Source: Notamacropus eugenii (Eukaryota; Chordata; Mammalia; Diprotodontia; Macropodidae). Taken from it: a stretch of 64,000 nucleotides of DNA. Positions 48,532-59,740 of the stretch are shown in pieces. Where the stretch lies: contig NW_027325131.1 of assembly GCF_028372415.1 (NCBI RefSeq), forward strand, positions 614,706-678,705, in the 5' to 3' direction. The notes beneath the pieces are model-generated. The model was not told the DNA's origin and searched no databases. It saw only the letters and a program-made list of their open reading frames with translations. Numbering within the stretch: position 1 is the first letter of the stretch; each line of letters starts with the position of its first letter. The translations under genes and the position numbers were made by a program.

Positions 48532-50853
48532 AGCATGGATCCATTGTTGAAGGTCTGTGCATAAACTCCCTGAGGGAACTGAGCCTGAGAGGCAGCCCTG
48601 CCCTCACCTGAGCATCTGAATTTAATCTCACACTGAATAGCAGCCCTGCCCCCGCCCAAAGCCCAGAGGCTGGAAGCAGCATTTGAATCTCAGACCCCAA
48701 ACACTGGCTGGGAGGATCAGGAGGTGAGGTGGGTGTGAGGAAAATATTCAGAGGTCAAGTCACTGGCTGGGAAAATGCCCAGAAAAGGGAAAAGTAATAA
48801 GACTATCGAAGGTTACTTTCTTGGTGAACAGGCATTTCCTCCCTTCCTTTCTGATGAGGAAGAACAATGCTTACCATCAGGCAAAGACACAGAAATCAAG
48901 GCTTCTGTGTCCCAGCCCACTCAATGGGCACAGGCCATGGAAGAGCTCAAAAAGAATTTTGAAAATCAAGTTAGAGAGGTGGAGGAAAAACTGGGAAGAG
49001 AAATGAGAGACATGAAGTCAAAGCATGAACAGCAAATCAGCTCCCTGCTAAAGGAGACCCAAAAAAATGTTGAAGAAAATAACACCTTGAAAACTAGCCT
49101 AACTCAATTGGCAAAAGAGGTTCAAAAAGCCAATGAGGAGAAGAATGCTTTCAAAAGCAGACTTAGCCAAATGGAAAAGGAGATTCAAAAGCTCACTGAA
49201 GAAAATAGTTCTTTCAAAATTAGAATGGAACAGATGGAGGCTAATGACTTTATGAGAAACCAAGAAATCACAAAACAAAACCAAAAGAATGAAAAAATGG
49301 AAGATAATGTGAAATATCTCATTGGAAAAACAACTGACCTGGAAAATAGAGCCAGGAGAGACAATTTAAAAATTATGGGCCTACCTGAAAGCCATGATCA
49401 GAAAAAGAGCCTAGACATCATCTTTCATGAAATTATCAAGGAAAACTGCCCTGAGATTCTAGAACCAGAGGGCAAAATAAATATTCAAGGAATCCACAGA
49501 ACACCGCCTGAAAGAGATCCAAAAAGAGAAACTCCTAGGAACATTGTGGCCAAATTCCAGAACTCCCAGGTGAAAGAGAAAATATTGCAAGCAGCTAGAA
49601 AGAAACAATTCAAGTATTGTGGAAATACAATCAGGATAACACAAGATCTAGCAGCTTCTACATTAAGGGATCGAAGGGCATGTAATAGGATATTCCAGAA
49701 GTCAAAGGAACTAGGACTAAAACCAAGAATCACCTACCCAGCAAAACTGAGTATAATACTTCAGGGGAAAAATTGGTCTTTCAATGAAAGAGAGGATTTT
49801 CAAGCATTCTTGATGAAAAGACCAGAGCTGAAAAGAAAATTTGACTTCCAAACACAAGAATGAAGAGAACCATGAAAAGGTGAACAGCAAAGAGAAGTCA
49901 TAAGGGACTTACTAAAGTTGAACTGTTTACATTCCTACATGGAAAGACAATATTTGTAACTCTTGAAACATTTCAGTATCTGGGTACTGGGTGGGATTAC
50001 ACACACACACATGCACACACGCACACACACATAGAGACAGAGTGCACAGAGTGAATTGAAGAGGATGGGATCATATCTAAAAAAAAAAATGAAATCAAGC
50101 AGTGAGAGAGAAAGATATTGGGAGGAGAAAGGGAGAATTGAATGGGGCAAATTATCTCTCATAAAAGAGGCAAGCAAAAGACTCATTAGTGGAGGGATAA
50201 AGAGGGGAGGTGAGAGAAAAACATGAAGTCTACTCTCATCACATTCCACTAAAGGAAAGAATAAAATGCCTACTCATTTTGGTATGAAAACCTATCTTAC
50301 AATACAGGAAAGTGGAGGATAAGGGGATAAGCAGAGTGGGGGGGGATGATAGAAGGGAGGGCATGGGGAGGAGAGTGCAATTTGAGGTCAACATTCATGG
50401 GGAGGGATAGGATCAAAAGAGAATAGAAGTAATGGGGGACAGGATAGGATGGAGGGAAATATAGTTAGTCCTATACAACACAACTATTATGGAAGTCATT
50501 TGCAAAACTACACAGATTTGGCCTATATTGAATTGCTTGCCTTCCAAAGGGAAGGGGTGGAGAGGGAGGGAGCTAAAGAAGTTGGAACTCAAAGTGTTAG
50601 GATCAAGTGTAATGTTCTTACCACTAGGAAATAAGAAATACAGGTAAAGGGGTATAGAAAGCTATCTGGCCCTACAGGACAAAAGAGAAGACAGAGACAA
50701 GGGCAGAGAGGGATGATAGAAGAGAGAGCAGATTGGTCATAGGGGCAATTAGAATGCTTGGCATTTGGGGGGGGAGGGGAGAAAAGGAGAAAAATTTGTA
50801 ACCCAAAATTTTGTGAAAATGAATGTTAAAAGCTAAATAAAAAAAAAATCATT
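48532..50853 (+). mobile_element. HAL1 (half-L1) inserted in satellite, copy 1
   Basis: A 2322-bp ORF1-only retroelement: a short 5' UTR (48532-48774), intact ORF1 (48775-49863), a roughly 1-kb purine-rich 3' part with a (CA)n tract (about 49998-50030) and an A-run tail (50841-50848) followed by TCATT. The longer 5' UTRs of the minus-strand copies at 16.4-19.9 kb show that this one is 5'-truncated within the UTR, so its promoter is probably lost. There is no ORF2, so mobilisation would need an L1 enzyme in trans. Flanked by a perfect 13-bp duplication. Confidence 0.9.
48775..49863 (+). CDS. HAL1 ORF1 protein (L1 ORF1p-like), copy 1, intact
   Basis: 362 residues, close to the usual L1 ORF1p size of about 340-370. 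This protein family is a trimeric RNA-binding chaperone that coats its own RNA. Layout: a short basic N-terminus (MPRKGKSNK); a long heptad-rich coiled coil at about residues 53-190 (MEELKKNFENQVREVEEKLG, then ENNTLKTSLTQLAKEVQKA, then MEKEIQKLTEENSSFKIRME); an RRM at about 195-290 (NLKIMGLPES, IIFHEIIKENC, RNIVAKFQNSQVKEKIL); and a C-terminal domain at about 291-355 (DLAASTLRDRRA, YPAKLSIILQ, DFQAFLMKRPELKRKFDF). The start ATG is followed at once by the conserved PRK-type N-terminus. No frame break at all, unlike every other ORF1 in the window. Retroelement gene, not a host gene. Confidence 0.9.
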   Translation: MPRKGKSNKTIEGYFLGEQAFPPFLSDEEEQCLPSGKDTEIKASVSQPTQWAQAMEELKKNFENQVREVEEKLGREMRDMKSKHEQQISSLLKETQKNVEENNTLKTSLTQLAKEVQKANEEKNAFKSRLSQMEKEIQKLTEENSSFKIRMEQMEANDFMRNQEITKQNQKNEKMEDNVKYLIGKTTDLENRARRDNLKIMGLPESHDQKKSLDIIFHEIIKENCPEILEPEGKINIQGIHRTPPERDPKRETPRNIVAKFQNSQVKEKILQAARKKQFKYCGNTIRITQDLAASTLRDRRACNRIFQKSKELGLKPRITYPAKLSIILQGKNWSFNEREDFQAFLMKRPELKRKFDFQTQE

Positions 50854-50866
50854 GAATTTCATTTGG
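50854..50866 (+). repeat. HAL1 copy 1 target-site duplication, right
   Basis: Exact copy of GAATTTCATTTGG at 48519-48531. The duplication length is typical of target-primed reverse transcription. Confidence 0.9.
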
Positions 50867-52306
50867 TAATTGCCTGTTGGAACTGGAATTTGGAAGTGAA
50901 ATTTAAAATTGGAATTTAGAACTGGAATTTGGAACTGGAATTTGGAAGTGGAGTTTGGAAGTGGAATTTCAAACTCGAATTTAGAAGTGGAATTTGGAAT
51001 TGGAATTTAGTATTTGAATTTGTAAGTAGAATTTGGCAGTCGAATGTAGAATTGGCATTTGGAACTGGAATTTGGAAGTGGAATTTAGAAGTGCAATTTG
51101 GAACTGGAATTTGGAAATTGAATTTGGAAGTGTTATTTGAAACACAAATTTTAAAGGGTACTTAGAAAGCAGACTTTTATCGATAAGTTGTAATTTGAAT
51201 GTGGAATCATAATTTCAAGATGCAATGGAAGTGTGACATGCGGAAGAGAATTATAGTATCAGAAACTGGAAAAGGAAATCAGAAGGGGAATTAGGATCGG
51301 GACTGTGGAAGTGGATTTTAGAATTGCATTTGTTAATTGCCTGTTGGAACTGGAATTTGGAAGTGAAATTTAAAATTGGAATTGAGACCTGGAATTTGCA
51401 AGTGAAATTTAAAATAGGAATTTAGAACTGGAATTTTGAACTGGAATTTGGAAGTGGAGTTTGGAAGTGGAATTTCAAACTCGAATTTAGAAGTGGAATT
51501 TGGAATTGGAATTTAGTATTTGTATTTGGAAGCAGAATTTGGAAGTCGAATGTAGAATTGGAATTTGGAACTGGAATTTGGAAGTGGAATTTAGAAGTGC
51601 AATTTGAAACTGGAATTTGGAAATTGAATTTGGAAGTGTTATTTGAAACACAAATTTTAAAGGGTACTTAGAAAGCAGACTTTTATCGATAAGTTGTCAT
51701 TTGAATGTGGAATCATAAATTCAAGATGCAATGGAAGTGTGACATGCGAAAGAGAATTATAGTATCAGAAACTGGAAAAGGAAATCAGAAGGGGAATTAG
51801 GATCGGGACTGTGGAAGTGGATTTTAGAATTGCATTTGGTAATTGCCTGTTGGAACTGGAATTTGGAAGTGAAATTTAAAATTGGAATTTAGACCTGGAA
51901 TTTGGAACTGGAATTTGGAAGTGGAGTTTGGAAGTGGAATTTCAAACTCGAATTTAGAAATGGAATTTGGAATTGGAATTTGGAAGTGGATTTTGGAAGC
52001 AGAATTTGGAATTGGAATGTAGAATTGGAATTTGGAATTGGAATTTAGAACTGGAATTTGGAAGTGGAATTTGGAAGTGGAATGTAGAATTGGCATTTGG
52101 AAACTGAATTTTAAAGTGTTATTTGAAACACAAATTTTAAAGGGTACTTAGAAAGAAGACTTTTATCGATAAGTTGTAATTTGAATGTGGAATCATAATT
52201 TCAAAATGCAATGGAAGTGTGACATGCGGAAGAGAATTATAGTATGAGAAACTGGAAAGGGAAATCAGAAGGGGAATTAGGATCGGGACTGTGGAAGTGG
52301 ATTTTA

Positions 52307-52319
52307 GAATTTCATTTGG
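52307..52319 (+). repeat. HAL1 copy 2 target-site duplication, left
   Basis: GAATTTCATTTGG, 3788 bp downstream of the corresponding site of copy 1. Confidence 0.9.
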
Positions 52320-54643
52320 AGCATGGATCCATTGTTGAAGGTCTGTGCATAAACTCCCTGAGGGAACTGAGCCTGAGAGGCAGCCCTGCCCTCACCTGAG
52401 CATCTGAATTTAATCTCACACTGAATAGCAGCCCTGCCCCCGCCCAAAGCCCAGAGGCTGGAAGCAGCATTTGAATCTCAGACCCCAAACACTGGCTGGG
52501 AGGATCAGGAGGTGAGGTGGGTGTGAGGAAAATATTCAGAGGTCAAGTCACTGGCTGGGAAAATGCCCAGAAAAGGGAAAAGTAATAAGACTATCGAAGG
52601 TTACTTTCTTGGTGAACAGGCATTTCCTCCCTTCCTTTCTGATGAGGAAGAACAATGCTTACCATCAGGCAAAGACACAGAAATCAAGGCTTCTGTGTCC
52701 CAGCCCACTCAATGGGCACAGGCCATGGAAGAGCTCAAAAAGAATTTTGAAAATCAAGTTAGAGAGGTGGAGGAAAAACTGGGAAGAGAAATGAGAGACA
52801 TGAAGTCAAAGCATGAACAGCAAATCAGCTCCCTGCTAAAGGAGACCCAAAAAAATGTTGAAGAAAATAACACCTTGAAAACTAGCCTAACTCAATTGGC
52901 AAAAGAGGTTCAAAAAGCCAATGAGGAGAAGAATGCTTTCAAAAGCAGACTTAGCCAAATGGAAAAGGAGATTCAAAAGCTCACTGAAGAAAATAGTTCT
53001 TTCAAAATTAGAATGGAACAGATGGAGGCTAATGACTTTATGAGAAACCAAGAAATCACAAAACAAAACCAAAAGAATGAAAAAATGGAAGATAATGTGA
53101 AATATCTCATTGGAAAAACAACTGACCTGGAAAATAGAGCCAGGAGAGACAATTTAAAAATTATGGGCCTACCTGAAAGCCATGATCAGAAAAAGAGCCT
53201 AGACATCATCTTTCATGAAATTATCAAGGAAAACTGCCCTGAGATTCTAGAACCAGAGGGCAAAATAAATATTCAAGGAATCCACAGAACACCGCCTGAA
53301 AGAGATCCAAAAAGAGAAACTCCTAGGAACATTGTGGCCAAATTCCAGAACTCCCAGGTGAAAGAGAAAATATTGCAAGCAGCTAGAAAGAAACAATTCA
53401 AGTATTGTGGAAATACAATCAGGATAACACAAGATCTAGCAGCTTCTACATTAAGGGATCGAAGGGCATGTAATAGGATATTCCAGAAGTCAAAGGAACT
53501 AGGACTAAAACCAAGAATCACCTACCCAGCAAAACTGAGTATAATACTTCAGGGGAAAAATTGGTCTTTCAATGAAAGAGAGGATTTTCAAGCATTCTTG
53601 ATGAAAAGACCAGAGCTGAAAAGAAAATTTGACTTCCAAACACAAGAATGAAGAGAACCATGAAAAGGTGAACAGCAAAGAGAAGTCATAAGGGACTTAC
53701 TAAAGTTGAACTGTTTACATTCCTACATGGAAAGACAATATTTGTAACTCTTGAAACATTTCAGTATCTGGGTACTGGGTGGGATTACACACACACACAT
53801 GCACACACGCACACACACATAGAGACAGAGTGCACAGAGTGAATTGAAGAGGATGGGATCATATCTAAAAAAAAAAATGAAATCAAGCAGTGAGAGAGAA
53901 AGATATTGGGAGGAGAAAGGGAGAATTGAATGGGGCAAATTATCTCTCATAAAAGAGGCAAGCAAAAGACTCATTAGTGGAGGGATAAAGAGGGGAGGTG
54001 AGAGAAAAACATGAAGTCTACTCTCATCACATTCCACTAAAGGAAAGAATAAAATGCCTACTCATTTTGGTATGAAAACCTATCTTACAATACAGGAAAG
54101 TGGAGGATAAGGGGATAAGCAGAGTGGGGGGGGATGATAGAAGGGAGGGCATGGGGAGGAGAGTGCAATTTGAGGTCAACATTCATGGGGAGGGATAGGA
54201 TCAAAAGAGAATAGAAGTAATGGGGGACAGGATAGGATGGAGGGAAATATAGTTAGTCCTATACAACACAACTATTATGGAAGTCATTTGCAAAACTACA
54301 CAGATTTGGCCTATATTGAATTGCTTGCCTTCCAAAGGGAAGGGGTGGAGAGGGAGGGAGCTAAAGAAGTTGGAACTCAAAGTGTTAGGATCAAGTGTAA
54401 TGTTCTTACCACTAGGAAATAAGAAATACAGGTAAAGGGGTATAGAAAGCTATCTGGCCCTACAGGACAAAAGAGAAGACAGAGACAAGGGCAGAGAGGG
54501 ATGATAGAAGAGAGAGCAGATTGGTCATAGGGGCAATTAGAATGCTTGGCATTTGGGGGGGGAGGGGAGAAAAGGAGAAAAATTTGTAACCCAAAATTTT
54601 GTGAAAATGAATGTTAAAAGCTAAATAAAAAAAAAAAATCATT
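52320..54643 (+). mobile_element. HAL1 (half-L1) in satellite, copy 2 (by duplication)
   Basis: Same structure as copy 1, 2324 bp, with an A-run two bases longer. Its 13-bp flanks (GAATTTCATTTGG at 52307-52319 and 54644-54656) are the same as in copy 1, at the identical position in the subunit. It is therefore not an independent insertion but was copied together with the satellite. Confidence 0.9.
52563..53651 (+). CDS. HAL1 ORF1 protein, copy 2, intact
   Basis: Encodes a 362-residue protein identical over its whole length to the one at 48775-49863: N-terminal basic tail, coiled coil at about 53-190, RRM at about 195-290 and C-terminal domain to about 355. I saw no nucleotide difference between the two coding regions by eye. 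The identity follows from the recent tandem duplication of the host satellite unit, not from purifying selection. Transcription is doubtful because the 5' UTR is truncated, unless the satellite itself is transcribed. Confidence 0.9.
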   Translation: MPRKGKSNKTIEGYFLGEQAFPPFLSDEEEQCLPSGKDTEIKASVSQPTQWAQAMEELKKNFENQVREVEEKLGREMRDMKSKHEQQISSLLKETQKNVEENNTLKTSLTQLAKEVQKANEEKNAFKSRLSQMEKEIQKLTEENSSFKIRMEQMEANDFMRNQEITKQNQKNEKMEDNVKYLIGKTTDLENRARRDNLKIMGLPESHDQKKSLDIIFHEIIKENCPEILEPEGKINIQGIHRTPPERDPKRETPRNIVAKFQNSQVKEKILQAARKKQFKYCGNTIRITQDLAASTLRDRRACNRIFQKSKELGLKPRITYPAKLSIILQGKNWSFNEREDFQAFLMKRPELKRKFDFQTQE

Positions 54644-54656
54644 GAATTTCATTTGG
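54644..54656 (+). repeat. HAL1 copy 2 target-site duplication, right
   Basis: GAATTTCATTTGG, 3790 bp downstream of the corresponding site of copy 1; the 2-bp increase comes from the longer A-run. Confidence 0.9.
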
Positions 54657-55739
54657 TAATTGCCTGTTGGAAATGGAATTTGGAAGTGAAATTTAAAATT
54701 GGAATTTAGAACTGGAATTTGGAACTGGAATTTGGAAGTGGAGTTTGGAAGTGGAATTTCAAACTCGAATTTAGAAGTGGAATTTGGAATTGGAATTTAG
54801 TATTTGAATTTGTAAGTAGAATTTGGCAGTCGAATGTAGAATTGGCATTTGGAACTGGAATTTGGAAGTGGAATTTAGAAGTGCAATTTGGAACTGGAAT
54901 TTGGAAATTGAATTTGGAAGTGTTATTTGAAACACAAATGTAAAAGGGTACTTAGAAAGCATACTTTTATCGATAAGTTGTAATTTGAATGTGGAATCAT
55001 AATTTCAAGATGCAATGGAAGTGTGACATGCGGAAGAGAATTATAGAATGAGAAACTGGAAAAGGAAATCAGAAGGGGAATTAGGATCGGGACTGTGGAA
55101 GTGGATTTTAGAACTGCATTTGGTAATTGCCTGTTGGAATTGGAATTTGGAAGTGAAATTTAAAATTGGAATTTAGTCCTGAAATTTAGAAGTGGAGTTT
55201 GGAAGTGGAATTTCAAACTCGAATTTAGAAGTGGAATTTGGAATTGGAATTTAGTATTTGAATTTGGAAGTAGAATTGGGAAGTCGAATGTAGAATTGGA
55301 ATTTGGAACTGGAATTTGGAAGTGGAATTTAGAACTGCAATTTGGAACTGGAATTTGGAAATTGAATTTGGAAGTGTTATTTGAAACAAAAATGTAAAAG
55401 GGTACTTAGGAAGCAGACTTTTATCGATAAGTTGTAATTTGAATGTGGAATCATAATTTCAAGATGCAATGGAAGTGTGACATGCGGAAGAGAATTATAG
55501 TATGAGAAACTGGAAAAGGAAATCAGAAGGGGAATTAGGATCAGGACTGTGGAAGTTGATTTTAGAATTGCATTTCGTAATTGCCTGTTGGTACTGGAAT
55601 TTGAAAGTGAAATTTAAAATTGGAATTTAGACCTGGAATTTGGAAGTGGAGTTTGGAAGTGGAATTTACCATTGGAATTTGGAACAGTAATTTGAAAGTG
55701 AAATTTGGAATTGGAATTTGAAACATAAATTTACAAGGG

Positions 55740-57746
55740 TACTTATAAAGAAGAATTTTATTCAAAATGAGAAAATTAAATCTGGAATCATAATTTCAGG
55801 ATACAATTGAAGTGCGAGATGTGGAAGAGAATTAGAGTATCAGAATTTGGAAAAGGGAATCAGACGGGGATTTAGGATGGGGACAGTGGAAGTGGAATTT
55901 AGAATTTCATTTGTTAATTGGCGATTGGAACTGGAATTTGGAAGTGAAATTTAGAATTGGAATTTAGAAATGGAATATGGAAGTGGAATTTGGAAGTGGA
56001 ATTTAGAATTGTAGTTTGTGTCCTGAATTTGCAAGTGGAATTAAGAATGGGAATTTAAACTGGAATTTTCAGGTGGAATTTGGAATTAGAATTTGAAACA
56101 CAAATTTACAAGGGTACTTAGAAAGCAGAATTTTATTAAAAAGGGGCAATGTGAATCTGGAATCAAAATTTCAGGATGCACTTGAAGTGCGACATGTGGA
56201 AGAGAATTATAGTATCAGAAATTGGAAAAGGAAATCAGAAGGGGAATTGGGAAGGGGATTGTGGAAGTGTATTTCAGAAAAGCATTTGGTAACTGGAGCT
56301 TGGAACCGTAATTTGGAATTGGAATTTAGAATTTGAATTTGATACTGAAATTTGGAAGTGAAATTTAGAATTGGAATTTAGAACTGGAATTTAAAAGGAG
56401 AATTTGGAACTGGAATTTGGAAGCAGAATTCAGAATTGGAATTTGGATGTGGATTTTGGAATCAGAATTTGGAATTGGAATTTAGAACTGGATTATGGAA
56501 GTGGAATTTGGAATTGGAATTTCGAATTGGAATTTGGAATTGGAATTTGGAAGTGGAATTTGGAATTGGAATTTGGAAGTGGAATTTAAAATTGGAATTT
56601 CGAACCTGGAATTTGGAAGTGAAATTTAGAATTGGAATTCAGAACTGGAATTTGGGAGTGGAATTTGGAACTTCAATTGGGAACTGGAATTTAGAAGTGG
56701 AATTTGAAATTCGAATTTAGAAGTGGAATTTGGAATTGGAATTTGGAAGTGGATTTTGGAAGCGGAATTTGGAATTGGAATTTGGAATTGGAATGTAGAA
56801 TTGAAATTAGGAATTGGAATTTAGAAGTGGAATTTGGAAGTGAAATTTGGAAGTGGAATGTAGAATTGGCATTTGGAAACTGAATTTGGAAGTGTTATTT
56901 GAAACACAAATTTAAAAGGGTACTTAGAAACAGACTTTTATCGATAAGTTGTAATTTGAATCTGGAATCATAATTTCAGGATGCAATGGAAGTGTGACAT
57001 GCGGAAGAGAATTATAGTATCAGAAACTGGAAAAGGAAATCAGAAGGGGAATTAGGATCGGGACTGTGGAAGTGGATTTTAGAATTGCATTTGGTAATTG
57101 TCTGTTGGAACTGGAATTTGGAAGTGAAATTTAAAATTGGAATTTAGACCTGGAATTTGGAACTGGAATTTGGAAGTGGAGTTTGGAAGTGGAATTTCAA
57201 ACTCGAATTTAGAAGTGGAATTTGGAATTGGAATTTAGTATTTGAGTTTGTAAGTAGAATTTGGCAGTCGAATGTAGAATTGGAATTTGGAACTGGAATT
57301 TGGAAGTGGAATTTCGAACTGCAATTTGGAACTGGAATTTGGAAATTGAATTTGGAATTGGAATTTGAAACACAAATTTTAAAGGGTACTTAGAAAGCAG
57401 ACTTTATTAATAAGTTGTAATTGGAATGTGGAATCATCATTTCAGTATGCAATTGAAATGCGACATGTGGAAGAGAATTATAGTATCAGAAAGTGGAATA
57501 GGATAGCAGATGGGGAATTGGGAACTGGAGTGTAAGTGAATTTGAGAATTGCATTTGGTAATTGGAGGTTGGACCTCGAATTTGGAATGGGAATTTGGAA
57601 GTGTATTTTTGAAGCAGTATTGGGAATTTGACTTTAGAAGTGGAATTTGGAAGTGGAGTTTGGAATTGGAATTTAGCATTGGAATTTGGAACTGGAATTT
57701 GGAAGTGAATTTTGGAATTGGAATTTGAAACATAAATTTACAAGGG
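55740..57746 (+). repeat. HOR copy: alpha-beta-gamma-delta, 2007 bp
   Basis: First of four regular HORs at the right side. Boundaries lie near 56113 beta, 56929 gamma and 57389 delta. This and the following copies share GAATCTGGAATCA in gamma and a TAATTGTCTGTTGG variant. Confidence 0.85.
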
Positions 57747-59740
57747 TTCTTAGAAAGAACAATTTTATTCAAAATCAGAAAATTAAATCTGGAATCATAA
57801 TTTCAGGATACAATTGAAGTGCGACAAGTGGAAGAGAATTAGAGTATCAAAATTTGAAAAAGGGAATCAGATGGGGAATTAGGATGGGGACGGTGGAAGT
57901 GGAATTTAGAATTTCATTTGTTAATTGGCGATTGGAACTGGAATTTGGAAGTGAAATTTAGAATTGGAATTTAGAAATGGAATATGGAAGTGGAATTTGG
58001 AAGTGGAATTTAGAATTGTAGTTTGTGTCCTGAATTTGCAAGTGGAATTAAGAATGGGAATTGAAACTGGAATTTTCAGGTCGAATTTGGAATTAGAATT
58101 TGAAACACAAATTTACAAGGGTACTTAGAAAGCAGAATTTTATTAAAAAGGGGCAATGTGAATCTGGAATCAAAATTTCAGGATGCACTTGAAGTGCGAC
58201 ATGTGGAAGAGAATTATAGTATCAGAAATTGGAAAAGGAAATCAGAAGGGGAATTGGGAAGGGGATTGTGGAAGTGTATTTCAGAAAAGCATTTGGTAAC
58301 TGGAGCTTGGAACCGTAATTTGGAATTGGAATTTAGAATTTGAATTTGATACTGAAATTTGGAAGTGAAATTTAGAATTGGAATTTAGAACTGGAATTTA
58401 AAAGGAGAATTTGGAACTGGAATTTGGAAGCAGAATTCAGAATTGGAATGTGGAAGTGGATTTTGGAATCAGAATTTGGAATTGGAATTTAGAACTGGAT
58501 TATGGAAGTGGAATTTGGAATTGGAATTTCGAATTGGAATTTGGAATTGGAATTTGGAAGTGGAATTTGGAATTGGAATTGGGAAGTGGAATTTAAAATT
58601 GGAATTTCGAACCTGGAATTTGGAAGTGAAATTTAGAATTGGAATTCAGAACTGGAATTTGGGAGTGGAATTTGGAACTTCAATTGGGAACTGGAATTTA
58701 GAAGTGGAATTTGAAATTCGAATTTAGAAGTGGAATTTGGAATTGGAATTTGGAAGTGGATTTTGGAAGCGGAATTTGGAATTGGAATGTAGAATTGAAA
58801 TTAGGAATTGGAATTTAGAAGTGGAATTTGGAAGTGAAATTTGGAAGTGGAATGTAGAATTGGCATTTGGAAACTGAATTTGGAAGTGTTATTTGAAACA
58901 CAAATTTAAAAGGGTACTTAGAAACAGACTTTTATCGATAAGTTGTAATTTGAATCTGGAATCATAATTTCAGGATGCAATAGAAGTGTGACATGAGGAA
59001 GAGAATTATAGTATCAGAAACTGGAAAAGGAAATCAGAAGGGGAATTAGGATCGGGACTGTGGAAGTGGATTTTAGAATTGCATTTGGTAATTGTCTGTT
59101 GGAACTGGAATTTGGAAGTGAAATTTAAAATTGGAATTTAGACCTGGAATTTGGAACTGGAATTTGGAAGTGGAGTTTGTAAGTGGAATTTCAAACTCGA
59201 ATTTAGAAGTGGAATTTGGAATTGGAATTTAGTATTTGAGTTTGTAAGTAGAATTTGGCAGTCGAATGTAGAATTGGAATTTGGAACTGGAATTTGGAAG
59301 TGGAATTTCGAACTGCAATTTGGAACTGGAATTTGGTAATTGAATTTGGAATTGGAATTTGAAACACAAATTTTAAAGGGTACTTAGAAAGCAGACTTTA
59401 TTAATAAGTTGTAATTGGAATGTGGAATCATCATTTCAGTATGCAATTGAAATGCGACATGTGGAAGAGAATTATAGTATCAGAAAGTGGAATAGGATAG
59501 CAGATGGGGAATTGGGAACTGGAGTGTAAGTGAATTTGAGAATTGCATTTGGTAATTGGAGGTTGGACCTCGAATTTGGAATGGGAATTTGGAAGTGTAT
59601 TTTTGAAGCAGTATTGGGAATTTGACTTTAGAAGTGGAATTTGGAAGTGGAGTTTGGAATTGGAATTTACCATTGGAATTTGGAACTGGAATTTGGAAGT
59701 GAATTTTGGAATTGGAATTTGAAACATAAATTTACAAGGG
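57747..59740 (+). repeat. HOR copy: alpha-beta-gamma-delta, 1994 bp
   Basis: 13 bp shorter than the preceding copy: one GGAATTTGGAATT monomer is missing near 58780. The alpha boundary carries TTCTTAG in place of TACTTAG, a marker shared by all HORs from here to the right. Confidence 0.85.

Larger units (their letters stand above)
47278..51065 (+). repeat. Tandem duplication unit 1 (satellite + HAL1), 3.79 kb
   Basis: The sequence from about 47278 onward reappears 3788 bp downstream (3790 bp after the HAL1 A-tract), so this unit and 51066-54930 are adjacent tandem copies. Differences I found are T48242 versus A52030, a tail A-run of 10 versus 12, and C50883 versus A54673. Left of 47278 the two copies belong to different subunit contexts, which places the exchange inside homologous 13-mers. 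Confidence 0.9.
51066..54930 (+). repeat. Tandem duplication unit 2 (satellite + HAL1), 3.79 kb
   Basis: Second copy of the HAL1-bearing unit. Similarity to the sequence 3790 bp upstream stays near-perfect to about 54930, after which the boundary block differs (ACAAATGTAAAAGGG versus ACAAATTTTAAAGGG; GCATACTTTT versus GCAGACTTTT). Confidence 0.9.
45231..55739 (+). repeat. Expanded gamma-rich block carrying two HAL1 copies
   Basis: It starts alpha-beta-gamma-beta (near 45231, 45604, 46179, 46630), continues with a run of gamma units (near 47371, 47877, 48357, 51161, 51664, 52144, 54950, 55403), and returns to alpha at 55740 through a gamma/delta hybrid. Two HAL1 insertions (48532-50853 and 52320-54643) lie in this run. 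Without HAL1 and the duplicated target site, the satellite part is about 5.84 kb. Confidence 0.8.

Noticed and set aside
47278..54930. Two independent HAL1 insertions at the same site
   Set aside because: Identical target-site duplications, identical subunit position and near-identical flanks are explained by one insertion plus tandem duplication.
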